NCBI GenBank assembly: GCA_028023455.1
Contig: JAQFVV010000002.1
Location: forward strand, 33,117,725 to 33,181,724
Direction of reading: 5' to 3'
Length of the DNA stretch: 64,000 bases
Source of the DNA: Epiperipatus broadwayi
Taxonomy: Eukaryota; Onychophora; Udeonychophora; Euonychophora; Peripatidae
The notes beneath the pieces were generated by a model, which saw nothing but the letters and a program-made list of their open reading frames with translations, was not told the origin of the DNA and did no database searches. Position 1 is the first letter of the stretch; each line of letters starts with the position of its first letter. Made by a program: the position numbers and the translations under genes. Positions 36,101 through 46,165 of the stretch are shown piece after piece.

Positions 36101-37423
36101 TCATCAAATTAAGGAAAGTCTTTAGCATGGCAAAACTAGTTAAAGAATTAATAATTTTTACTAGGCATTCATTAGACTAGAGATTATCCAATTAAATTGT
36201 AGTAATTTATCTATATATATAGTGAACAATAATACAGATATATGTAAGAAGTTGTGGTCTAGGCCAATTGATGACTGCTGGTTCAGCATAAAATGTGCAT
36301 TTTGGCCATCATACATCTTTTTCATATATTTTTGGTTATATGTTATGATTACAACCCTCCCCAAGGTGATAAAAGCAGATGGAAGCTAGTCTCTATCTTA
36401 TGTGAGAGTGGTGTAGTGAAAATTATATTACAGAAATATTAAGTGGATAATCTCTAGTCTAATTAATGACTAGTAAAAATTATTAATATACTTTCCATTA
36501 AGTGGTTTGTGCCAAAGTTGTAAGGGCAGTAAAGTTTGCCACTTATTAATTAACTGTAGCTATCTATATATATATTGAACAATGATAAAGATATGTATAA
36601 GAGATTGTGGTCTGGGCCAATTGACAAGTGCTAGTTCGGCATGAAATGTGCATCTTGGGGATCATATATATTTTCCACGACTTTAAGTCATGTTTATAAT
36701 TACACCTCTCCACAAGATGTTACAAGTAGATAGAAATCAGCCCCAACCTTGCAAGAGTGGTGTAGTGGAAATTACACTACACTACGGAGTTAAAGATGAT
36801 TTCATTGCGGCGCTTTAATATTCGTTTAGCGCAATTACTATTTTTTTAATGCTATAAATAAATTAGAATGATATATTACATGTATACCGAAATTACCATT
36901 TTACTAGTAACTGGTTATTAGGGAAAAATTCTATCGGTTTTAATTGAGTATTTTGTAATGTTCAAACTAGAATACAACAAAAAAGATATATTTTTAAAAA
37001 TATCTAACGTAAAAAGATAAGCAAATTGCATTGAAACATTCTTTAGTTTGTGCACTTGGCTTTTTATATATAAAAATAGCAAATATTTTTCTTGCAATCA
37101 AGTCATAAGATCTATAAGATAGTAAAAAAACATTTCAAAATGAAAGCCGAAAAAAGGAAATCAACAGAATAAAAACAGAATTTGCGGCTTAGAGCATTAA
37201 TCCTATTAAAAATAAGTTTTATCTAACGAAATAAATGTTATTAACTTAGAATAAAAATAAACACAAGATGTAACAAATTTTTCATACATAATCCCTAAAT
37301 ATTTAGAAAAAGTAAATAACGTAATCAAGAGGCTAACTTACTAAGAATTTCTTTACGCCGGGTCGCATGAGGCTCTTCCGTATAAACCCATTCAAAATCC
37401 GTTCTGGAAACTTTAGCGCCCAT
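29981..37423 (-). CDS. DEGS1: Sphingolipid delta(4)-desaturase (dihydroceramide desaturase), three-exon gene
   Basis: The enzyme introduces the 4,5-trans double bond of dihydroceramide to make ceramide, at the ER membrane. The coding sequence joins exons 37423-37342, 33928-33186 and 30133-29981 and gives 325 residues; the human enzyme has 323. All splice sites are GT-AG and the phases agree. Three histidine boxes of the di-iron centre are intact: HEIAH (89-93), HLEHH (128-132) and HNEHH (259-263), the same positions as in the human protein. The N-terminus MGAKVSR matches the myristoylated start of the family, followed by the conserved [18 protein letters not shown] segment. Hydrophobic stretches lie between the boxes. 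The C-terminus keeps the block IAPEYYDN and ends FNADEKED. No frameshift or lost key residue is seen. Invertebrates often have a single enzyme of this type, so DEGS1 versus DEGS2 orthology is not settled by sequence alone. Confidence 0.96.
30134..33185 (-). other. DEGS1 intron 2
   Basis: The intron is about 3.05 kb, rich in poly-A and poly-T runs. The only structured element noticed is a near-palindrome at 31219-31375 carrying hammerhead-like half-cores in both orientations. No exon was recognised. Confidence 0.85.
31219..31375. repeat. Palindromic pair of hammerhead-like half-cores in DEGS1 intron 2
   Basis: CTTCATCAGAGATATGTAAA (about 31219) is mirrored by TTTACATATCTCTGATAAAG (about 31321), with inverted arms of about 26 bases. 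The right arm continues AGTCT..AGCC and AAAACATT, like a PLE-type hammerhead with altered core and GAAA. The left arm, on the minus strand, has CTGATGA then AGGCTG..CAGTCT, a good six-base stem II, but no following GAAA. Confidence 0.45.
33186..33928 (-). CDS. DEGS1: DEGS1 exon 2, carries all three histidine boxes
   Basis: The exon begins after a long polypyrimidine tract and AG (33930-33929) and ends ..SRLPE before GTAAAT. It encodes residues 28-275, including HEIAH, HLEHH and HNEHH and the intervening membrane segments. Its length (743 nt) and phases fit both neighbouring exons. The open frame runs past the donor into the intron for a short distance, which would produce a false C-terminus if read unspliced. 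Confidence 0.96.
34921..35045 (+). mobile_element. LINE 3' end fragment in DEGS1 intron 1
   Basis: The DNA resembles 41521-41640 (CCAAGAGATT, AGACCAAATGTGAGATG, AATGAAATTAGAAAGT). The frame is broken by many stops. Confidence 0.5.
36147..36486. repeat. Inverted repeat with ~46-bp arms flanking a SINE
   Basis: The left arm (36147-36190, containing ATTAGACTAGAGATTATCC) and right arm (36441-36486, containing GGATAATCTCTAGTCTAAT) are near-perfect inverses. They enclose the SINE-like copy at 36190-36445 and could form a long hairpin in the DEGS1 pre-mRNA. Confidence 0.7.
36190..36445 (+). repeat. SINE-like copy in DEGS1 intron 1
   Basis: Same family as 7.08 kb; core TTGATGA, stem II CTGC..GCAT and AAAA in place of GAAA. 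It is bounded by a long inverted repeat (see 36147-36486). It is antisense to DEGS1. Confidence 0.65.
36560..36790 (+). repeat. Second SINE-like copy in DEGS1 intron 1
   Basis: Shares GATATGTATAAGAGATTG, GGCCAATTGACAAGTGCTAG, GCATGAAATGTGCATCTTGG and GAGTGGTGTAGTGGAAATTA with the copies above. The ribozyme core is mutated (TTGACAA), while the predicted stem II and GAAA remain. Confidence 0.65.
37342..37423 (-). CDS. DEGS1: DEGS1 exon 1 (coding part)
   Basis: This exon encodes 27 residues plus one base, from the initiator ATG (37423-37421) to RRKEIL. It contains the Lipid_DES N-terminal signature and the Gly-2 expected for N-myristoylation. The donor is GTAAGT, reading down from 37341. The split codon A|AA gives Lys-28 on splicing. 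The start is chosen because it restores the family-typical N-terminus; the internal Met at 33902 would lose it. Confidence 0.95.
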
Positions 37424-37720
37424 TTTTAATTATATTACGATAAATATAAAAGTGTATCCAAATAATTAAGGATTAGTAAGTTATCTTCTAATATAAAAGT
37501 AAAATATGAACGGAACAAGCAATCATCCAGCTATTTATTTTAATAAGAGAGATAAAATGTGAGGTGACGGATACGTCAGGACGATCACATGATCGGAAAT
37601 GAAGTCATAGTTGACGGCAGATTAGTCGAGTTCATTTTAGTTGACCAACATAATTATCATTTATCAAACGATAATCATTATATCAGTCGTATCGAAACGC
37701 TTGAATAGATAAAGAAAGTG
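37424..37720 (-). promoter_or_regulatory. Putative DEGS1 5' UTR and promoter
   Basis: Just upstream of the DEGS1 start, base composition becomes noticeably less AT-rich at about 37560-37640. This stretch holds TGACGTAT-like and GTCACC elements (CRE-like half sites) and a CACATG E-box within ATCACATGATC. No TATA box at a convincing distance was identified. The assignment rests on position and composition only. Confidence 0.35.
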
Positions 37721-39335
37721 TAAAAGAAGATTATGACGTTAGGTTTCGAAACTGTAATAACGCTTTGTTTAAAGTCTGCATTTTTTTTAATCTTAATAAT
37801 CTATTTACTTTTAAGACCTCGTTTCTGTTTTTAAGTGACCTTCAGTTTATTTAAAAAATAAAATAATTTTTATAATTAAATTTGTTATAAAATCACTCTT
37901 TTATTGCTCTTTTTAATTTCAAAAAAATGTAAAACGCTATTGCATGAATAATTTTGAATAATTCTCTAAACTTTCCGTATTATTTTACTGTTCAATTTCA
38001 ATTATATAAGTTGGATTATTCAGTCTTTAAAAAAATGACTATTAGAGTATATATGTTCATATTGCATCAAATTGATAATTCAAAAATATGCTCCCTGCCC
38101 CCAATTCTCAAACTTTTTCTAAAGTGAAAAAGCTAGCTTATTAGTAAAGACTAATAGATACCACTGACTTCATTAAAAGATTTAAGAGACTGAAGCTGGC
38201 CTGTGCTCGACATATTGCTAAAAGGTATTATATTTTGACAGTCTCTAAGACGAATGAGGCAGCGATAATAATAAGAACAATACGCACAGAATTTTATATA
38301 TAACAATAGTAATAATAATGAGGTAAAAAATGTTAAGAAGGTTAAATTAATTAGGCTATAATTTATCCTCGAATGGAAATATATCATTCATATAAGGAGT
38401 AAACCAATTTCACGTGTTTTCTTATTTAACTTGCATGCACACACGCATATATTAGCAAATACATATAATCTTTTTAAAATTAACGTTCAGAAATTTAAAT
38501 ATATTTAGCCGACAATGTACTATTTCCAAATACAAATAAACATAATTTATACATTTACTATTACTCATTATGGTTTAATCTTTTCTTCAACAACCATTTC
38601 AACCGACAACAAATAATTATTTTCACCTACCATCACTTGACTGCTTGGAGTTTTAATTATACTCTGGTAATTTGTATGCATATGTTTTTATTATCATATA
38701 AATTTTTACCTCAATTAAATTTCTATTAGGACGGTCACTTTTTGGAGTTTCTAGAGAAGTTTTGTGAAACAAAAAGAATGTTTCACAAGTGAAGAAATCT
38801 GTATTTACAAAATAAATAATCTTTATTAACACATATGTTTTTATATACACAAACATTCCACTCCTCCCAATTACTTTAAAAATAATAAGCCCAAACTTGA
38901 TAGGTTGTCTACGTATATAGGGAGTCTTGGAAATAACTTTTTATTCATCCTCTTGAAGTAGTTAAACATGTTTTTCTTCCTATAGAAACTCTTCTTAGTT
39001 ATCAGTTCATCTTAATACAGATCATTTTAAATTATCTAATGCAATATCTTTTTTTTTCTACTTCATCCATGAATGTCCAACGAAATAAAGATGGAGGCGA
39101 TTAATATTTCCTCATTTTTATCCCGTTTTTTTAATTTGACAACCCGTAATTGTTTTGGTAATAATTTTTCTATTAAACCCATCTGGGCATTCATTTTATT
39201 TTAAGAATACTGCATATGCAAATGCTTTCTCCCAATTTTGATATTTATTTTTTTATTGGTAGATGGTAATAGATTATTAAACATCACATGATCAACATTT
39301 TTTATACTTATACAAGTTGTTTACACAAAGAAAAA
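37721..39335. other. Intergenic DNA upstream of DEGS1
   Basis: No exon was seen. Minus strand 39230-39060 has a partly open frame (ending near WEKAFAYAVF) that may be further transposon debris. Confidence 0.4.
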
Positions 39336-39780
39336 CTCTCCATACAATATCGCCACTCAGTGCAAGCCATAGTAATCAATGAATGCAAAAAGGTTTGTGC
39401 ATAAAATTCCTATCTATACTCATCTAACATTTCCAGATTAGTTTCTAGCTTGTGGCTTTCATCAGTGATGAGCCTTGGATTTGAGAGTACTGCACCTAGA
39501 TCTTAGGATCCAATGCAACGCTCCAGCAGCCACCTTTTACCTTTTTAACTAACTATAAAGTGTTGAGTCCAAAATAAAAGCACAATAATGTTTTCAATTC
39601 AAGCTCATTAGCTTGTATAATTGTATAGATCTGAACTCAGTTCAGTATCCATATTTTTTGGTGGTCTTTGGTTCTTTAATAACAACAATCATCACAATCC
39701 TATTGTGCAGGATACTCTGGCTTGCACTGACTGGCACTACTGTATGGAGAGTTTTGCTTCTATGTAGATAGTAATAGCTT
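39336..39780. repeat. Single diverged copy of the hammerhead-bearing repeat
   Basis: The copy begins with AACTCTCCATACA and runs through the same blocks as the 59.5-kb unit (GCATAAAATTCCTATCTA, GTTTCTAGCTTGTGG, GATCTTAGGATC). It ends with GGCACTACTGTATGGAGAG, the inverse of its own beginning, so the copy has terminal inverted ends of about 25 bases. It abuts a gypsy-type integrase fragment at about 39785. Confidence 0.7.
39423..39479 (-). ncRNA. Hammerhead motif in the 39.3-kb copy
   Basis: The minus strand reads CTGATGA, AAGC-CACAA-GCTA, GAAAC, TAATC. Relative to the 59.6-kb unit, stem II changes from GGC/GCC to AGC/GCT, a compensated pair. The stem I strand near the core (CTCATCA with TGGAAA) has mismatches. 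Confidence 0.6.
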
Positions 39781-39799
39781 TGTCAAATGAATCTGGAAT

Positions 39800-40450
39800 A
39801 GAATGTCATATTTGTTAACTTTGCTAAAGTCTTATTTATTGCTGTATTTGATGAAAAATGCTGGTTTTACATAGCATTTACTAATGCTTCCAATACATCA
39901 TTTATTCCAGTTATTTTCAACACATTCTTTAAATGCTGAACTACTTTCTCCCCAAGACCATTATTTTCAGGATGATAATGTGGAGTAAGGATATATTTAA
40001 TCCCTTTATACTACAAGCAATTCTTAAACTTCTGTGAAATAAAGCCTATATTATTATCAGTCACTATTATCTCCAGATAATCATAGTTAGTAAATATTTC
40101 CTTCAGCACTGATATTGTATATCCCACGTTCATACTTTTTACTATTTTGAATTTTAGTCCATTGAGAGAATTAATCCACTATTATCAATATTATACATTC
40201 TTTTAAAAGTTCAATGTGATCCAAATGGATATGCGTCCAAGAGTCGTAGACTTTTTCTATGTTTCCAATTGTTTAAATGGCATTTTTGCAATTTGTGGAC
40301 ACTACATTTTTTAACCATCTGCTCAATGTCACCAGTTAAATTTGACTACTATAGTATGGTCAGGCCAGTGCTTTCCTATTTACAATTCCAGGATGACCTT
40401 GATGCAAAAGATCCAATACACGTGCTCTGCCTTCGAGGGGAAGGAGTATG
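39800..40450 (-). pseudogene. Ty3/gypsy integrase fragment with zinc-binding and core domains
   Basis: The minus strand gives RARVLDLLHQGHPGIVNRKA and, after a frameshift, DIEQMVKKCSVHKLQ, the HHCC zinc-binding module. Further on comes VTDNNIGFISQKFKNC, then GIKYILTPHYHPENNGLGEK and VVQHLKNVL, the catalytic-core D..GxxF..PYHPxxNG..E region. Several stops interrupt it. A hammerhead repeat lies immediately downstream at 39336-39780. Confidence 0.7.
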
Positions 40451-40832
40451 CAATATATAGTCCATATACCTCCATTGCAGACTGAAAGACCATCTCATAT
40501 ATTCCAGATCAGTCTTACTACTCCCATAGGAAGTGTTTTAAGCCAGCCAAATTTAATCTAGTTCATGAGTTGAAAATGTCCTTTGTCTTACCAGTTTATT
40601 CAGCTATTACAACTGTTTAAAACTACAGAGTTTAATATGTCTATGTAGTAACTGCATATTCCTTCTCCTTATTGTCATTCGCCATCTTTACATTAACACT
40701 TATAATCTATCCCACCCCCAGATTTATAGTTTTCTTTTTTTTATTAATAGCTCTGTTCTCCACTAAATTCTGTATCTATTATTTTTGTCTTACTTCTCAA
40801 ATGTCTGGGCTTACCACAACAAAAAGCACAGG

Positions 40833-40930
40833 TGAGATATGTGGATGAAATAAGAAAGTTTGCTGGCATGTTATGGAAAAGAAAATAGTTTAAATTTGGA
40901 GAGCCCTTCATTCTATAGTGGATAAATATA
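40833..40930 (+). mobile_element. LINE 3' end fragment
   Basis: VRYVDEIRKFAGMLWKRK, stop, FKFGEPFIL matches the same C-terminal block as 41521-41703 with in-frame stops. Confidence 0.55.
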
Positions 40931-41520
40931 ATGGTTTCAAATGATGCTGCTTATATGTATATTATTGAACATAGTTATATGTGAAGAGTATCTTTTATAA
41001 ATATTACATAAATATTTAAATAAATAGAGAGATTTGCACGAAATATATATATTGGACATGATCTACCTTTTTCCTAAGTTTATTATGGACATGGGTATCG
41101 GTTGTTTGAGATAGAATGAAGGACGAATATAGACAGAAAAATTCTAAGTTCAAATCGGTCTATTTACTTGTATAAAAAACATTCACTACACTGCATGAAT
41201 AGACTAATTACATAAATATTTATAGATAGTTTGGATGTATTACTGTATGGAAATTGCTATCCAATATATACACATATATGTACATATCATATAATTATAA
41301 ATATTAGATGTGTATTAAAGCATTGTCTATAGAGTTAAATATGAATTAATATAGCAAAATCACTAAGTTTCTAAGTTCACAAATGAAACATAAACACACA
41401 GGACTCTGGTTTTGAATACAGTATTTAACTTTGATATATAAAGATGGATACATTTTATAATTTTGAATTATAAAATATACTAGAAGAGATGATAAATAGA
41501 TGGACAATTAAAATATTAAA

Positions 41521-41703
41521 CTGGATTCCAAGAGATTTAAAAGACCCAGAAAAAGACCACATATGAGATGGATGAATGAAATAAGAAAGTATGCAGGGAT
41601 GATGTGGAGAAGAAAAGCTAAAGATCGGAGATGGATTGAACTTGGAGAGACCTTCATCCTACAGTGTATAATGTTTGATGATGATGATGATGACATTTTA
41701 TAA
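41521..41703 (+). mobile_element. LINE 3' end: reverse-transcriptase C-terminus plus (GAT)n
   Basis: A 60-codon frame reads SKRFKRPRKRPHMRWMNEIR, KYAGMMWRRKAKDRRWIELG, then ETFILQC and a run of Asp from the GATGATGATGAT tract, ending TAA. RPRxRWxDxIRK..G..W...A.DR..W..LGEA.. is the usual C-terminus of RTE/CR1-like LINE proteins, and the short-unit tail marks the element's 3' terminus. Confidence 0.7.
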
Positions 41704-43258
41704 CTATTCCTACATTTGTATATTTTTCTATTTATATATTTAATCAAACAAATCTTTTTTCATACAATGTTAATGAAAATAAATGTGAATACGAAGAATA
41801 GTAACTTCCCATATTTCAGTCAGAGAAAGGATAGATTTATCAAATGCCGAAATAATTATGTTTTTTTTTTTTAAAAAAAAAAAGTGGGGGGGGGGGGGCA
41901 ATGTTTTTATTTTTTAAGGAGAACTAGAAAAAAAAAAAACATTAAATATTTAAGAATAGTAAAGTTTGTTTTTTATAAAAATTTTAACTGATGATGAATT
42001 ATATAATTTATTAGCCAAATAATTTGTTTATTTTACTTTGGGAAAGAATAATATAAATTCTACTATTTTGACGCATGGAATAATATATAGTATTAATTTG
42101 TGAAGATTAAATCTTATTTCAATTAGAGATTGTCATTAATTATAATTTTAACATACTGTAAATATTATGTTTTGGTAGATTGATTAGTTTCACTTTAATC
42201 TTTTATATATTGAAACTTTATATACATGAAAACAATTTAGAAAAAGAGTCAACGTACTTGTCTAATATGCACAAATCTGAGGTTCAAATCTGGATTGAAT
42301 GAACCTATGAGATTTTTTCAAGTTAAAATGTACATTGTGCTTGTTATTAGATAGTTAACATGTAACCAATCTAGGTAGCATCCAATATTGGTCAATAAAT
42401 CGATATATAGCTGTTATTTGCTAGAGGGTAATAATTAATCGGGATTGGGTTAATGATTGTTGGTGTCCAAAACAAAAAAAATAACGTAACAGGATACTAT
42501 TGTCATTTTTATTGGGAGATATGTAAAATAAATAATGATGACAAATGAACTAATTGGAAAGTTGCAGATTATTAACTAATTTAAATTTGATTTGGAAAGT
42601 CTGTAATCGACCAAAATAATAAATCCTTGTCAGTCTTTTTTAAAATCGCTGACATAATGGAAAAGCAAACTAAATAGTATCTTGCATTTGGTAATCTATA
42701 AATGCTAGTCATTGATATTTGCAGTGAAGGATGATGAACGGACTCCAGGTTTTTGAGATCTGATGTTTGACAAAAATAAAAAGAGGATGCTGAATTGAAA
42801 AAAATCATCGACATTTTATTTATTCTACCAATCCAGGATATTCTTTGTTTTTCCTTATTATTGTAACCAGAGCACTAAAGTATTGCTTCAAATAAAAAAG
42901 CCATCTTTAAAGATTAGAGGATGTATTACTGTGGCAATGATACACTGAAAGTAGAAAATGAAAAAAGAGCAGTAGCTAAGGAAGACTACAAACAAAAATG
43001 TGTCACTGGATTTCTTGTAATTTTTATTGAAAATTGTACATGGTTATATGTCATTCTTCTAGAAAAGACATCAACACAAGCTGGAAAGATTTAGCATGGA
43101 TTGTTAACCCATTAATATCTTAAATAATATGTACCACAGTAATCATGCCAAGTAAGGATACTTAATAAAGGACAAGTGTAAACTAGCCCTGTAGTTGATG
43201 AAAATGTGGCATGCCACTGAACACAATATGTTATCATTCTTGATTTCAGTTCTATTAT
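41704..43258. other. Intergenic DNA, nothing recognised
   Basis: It includes a T-run/A-run/G-run cluster at 41862-41900 and otherwise plain AT-rich DNA. Confidence 0.5.
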
Positions 43259-43345
43259 TTTCATGGTAACAAACTCTTCATACAGTAGTGCCACTGAGTG
43301 CAAACCTTAGTAATCAACAGATGCAAAAAGGTTTGTGATATTTTA
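43259..43345 (+). repeat. Short fragment of the hammerhead-bearing repeat family
   Basis: Blocks AACTCTTCATACAGTAGTGCC, TAATCAACAGATGCA and AAAGGTTTGTG match the start of the copies at 39.34 and 59.53 kb. It ends before the ribozyme. Confidence 0.6.
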
Positions 43346-45689
43346 ATGGTTCTATTATTTTCCTATATTTTATGGGTTTAGTATCCTTTGTAGTAATGAT
43401 ATCCTCTGTAAAAACTCGGTCATTGTTTATTTTATTATACAAATTGTCATCTTTATTGTTCTACAAATTCTAATCTCTTTCATTTGTAATATTTCTGATT
43501 GCAGCAGGCTTATTGCTATGATTTATGACATTTTTTTACAACTATTATTATCTGTTATGTCAATATATCAGATTACTCTGAATATAACCATTTTCATGAT
43601 AAATTTCTGTATGTGTAATTGGTCTAGCTAATTATGCATTGATGATGTCACAGAGAGATAGAGCTGATATATGCAATACCCACACTTTTATTTTTGTATA
43701 TATACTTAAGTACATTATCAATATATCAATAGCTTAACAATACGTAGTCAAAACTTTATAAACCATATTATAAGTGACAACCCTACAGCAATTGTTTAAT
43801 ATGATAATATATTCTAAATACATCTTTAACTAGCTTCATCTATAGCTCATCTTTGTGTGTTTGGACCATTATGCATGATGCCTTTTAAATGTTATTCAAA
43901 GCCCTTACAATATGATTATTTTTACAATGTTTACCAATATTTTATGAACTATTTTCCTTTTAATTAAAAAACTACATTTTTTGTTAAATTAACGTATTTT
44001 AATTCTAACCAGTTATCAGTAACATCAACAATGTTATTATATATTGGTTAGGCTTATATAATCGTTCTAATTTTACTACTTACTGAAACTTCTTCCTTAA
44101 TTTTTCTTTTTCATATACAACAATATATCTTTTAAATAATTACTATCTTTTTACACCTTTTAAGCAAAAAATATTTATTATTATAATTACAGTTTCAACT
44201 GTTCCTCTCAGTCTTCTTCAGATCTTATTCAAAAGATATATTGTTTTACTAAAGCTTGTGAGATAAATAGATAGATATACATATATATATAAAGTTAATC
44301 TTTGTTTCTTATTTATCTATGTAATTTAATCAAAATAATGATGATATTAGAAAGTGCATACAGATTATTTAATCCATATGTTGAAAAGAAATTCCAAATT
44401 TAAAAGATTATGATCAGAAACATCTTTCTAATGCTGATTAAAGATGGTGGAAGTAACTCATAAAAAAAAACCTTTTAGCTGAAAAAAGAAATAATGTGGA
44501 AGATTATAGAATAATAAGACAAAAGATAAAAAAAAATATGTGCAGGACTTCTCAAAAATGATCTGAAGTATAAAAGGAGCAGACAAGTTGGGAAGAAGTC
44601 TTTTTTCACCTGTGTGTTTTGGGCAATTTCTCGTGCAGCATATTTTTTAAAATTAATAATAAAATGTTGCCACTTAGATCTAAACTGAACCTATTTCCCA
44701 TGTGCATGTAGAACCAGATAATTCGCCAACACCTCTCGGAAAAAGTCACTTAAACCTTCGTCTAATCTTGCCTCAATATGAATCAGAGATATGGAAGAAA
44801 TGAAACCATAAAAAACAGTACTGCAGACTATCCATCGAAAGGAATCAGACTACTAAAGAGAGCAATCACCTACGTAAACACTTGAAGCTTACCGGTAAGT
44901 TAATGACCATAACTTCTATCTAGATAAAAGATTTGTGAACTGAATTTTAAATAATAAACTGTTACCGTAGACAAAAAGAAAATAGACATTAGCTAATACT
45001 TCAAAGTAAGATATTTTAATCCAAATGGTTAAAATAATTATCTGAGTATGCGTATGTTTCTTTCCAATATTATAATTTTATTATTATAGGTGTTTAAATG
45101 TTTAATGTGTTATAATAAATCTTTCCTACTAATATAAAACTTTTAATTTTTAGTTAGTTATGTTGTTAATTTTGAGTGTTAGATTTTATTATTTAGTTTT
45201 AGAATAGTGTATAAATTACCTTGCCGATATGCTTATTTCTTAATTAAGTCCAGGAAGAATATTTTCTTAAAATAAATTGACGGGAAATCTTAATCCCGAT
45301 CTTGTAATTATTCCTTTATAAGTTACGATGTGCTTGATACAGAATCAGTGAGTCTAATAACTTTGATGCCCTCTTTTATAAATTAAAAACTGATTCGGCC
45401 ATCAGTTGAAATTGTAATAATTCTTAGGTCGAGTTAATCAGGAAATATAGCTATGTTTTTAGAAATATGAGTGAAATATTTTTCTTTGTCATAGCTTGAT
45501 TAACTCACACATTCTAGTGTGTAATTTAAAGCCTATCAAAACATGAAAAATGTTATAGGAGCAAGACAAATCTATAGAGATCACTTTGAAAGAGCAACTA
45601 GTTAACTATCTTAAGTATAAGCATAATTAATTATAAATCGACCAGCATTATCAATAAGTAAAAGTAAGTATAAGTACTCATAAGAACTA
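43346..45689. other. Intergenic DNA, nothing recognised
   Basis: Slightly less AT-rich at 44570-44890 without a recognisable frame. Confidence 0.45.
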
Positions 45690-46165
45690 TTCAAAAGTAA
45701 TAACCATTCATCAGCATGAATGATCAATCAAAATACGTCAATACAATAAATCAACAGTCCATCTTGTGACTGGATTAGAAATGGATCTACTGTAGACCAG
45801 GACAACTATTTAGCCTTTGCCAGCTTGGGCAATTATTTAACAATTGATGCACCAACTTAAGTGCTCATCCATAAGAATACCTAACCATAAAAGCAATAAT
45901 GCTGGGATATTAAACCAGGCTGATCATCATCAATGCTCTGGCAACTTAGTGTACTGGCCAACTATAAACTTAATTTCTAATAAGCCTAAATTAAAATAAA
46001 ATGTAGTGCATGGGCTTTAAATCATATAATCTCAGAGCCAACCAGGATATGTCAATCACACTGGATGATCCTTAAGCACTAAATACATCCCCATTCCTAT
46101 AATCAGACCATTATGCACGAATCTAGCTCAGAGAACATAAGCTCTATTACTGTATTGTGACCCAG
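45690..46165 (-). repeat. Interspersed repeat, copy 2
   Basis: Inverted, diverged copy of 10330-10790; homologous blocks are in the same order on the minus strand across about 460 bases. Confidence 0.6.

Larger units (their letters stand above)
33929..37341 (-). other. DEGS1 intron 1 with transposon insertions
   Basis: The intron is about 3.4 kb and AT-rich. It contains a degraded LINE 3' end (about 34921-35045), two SINE-like copies (36190-36445 and 36560-36790) and a long inverted repeat flanking the first SINE. No further coding exon was seen in it. Confidence 0.85.
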
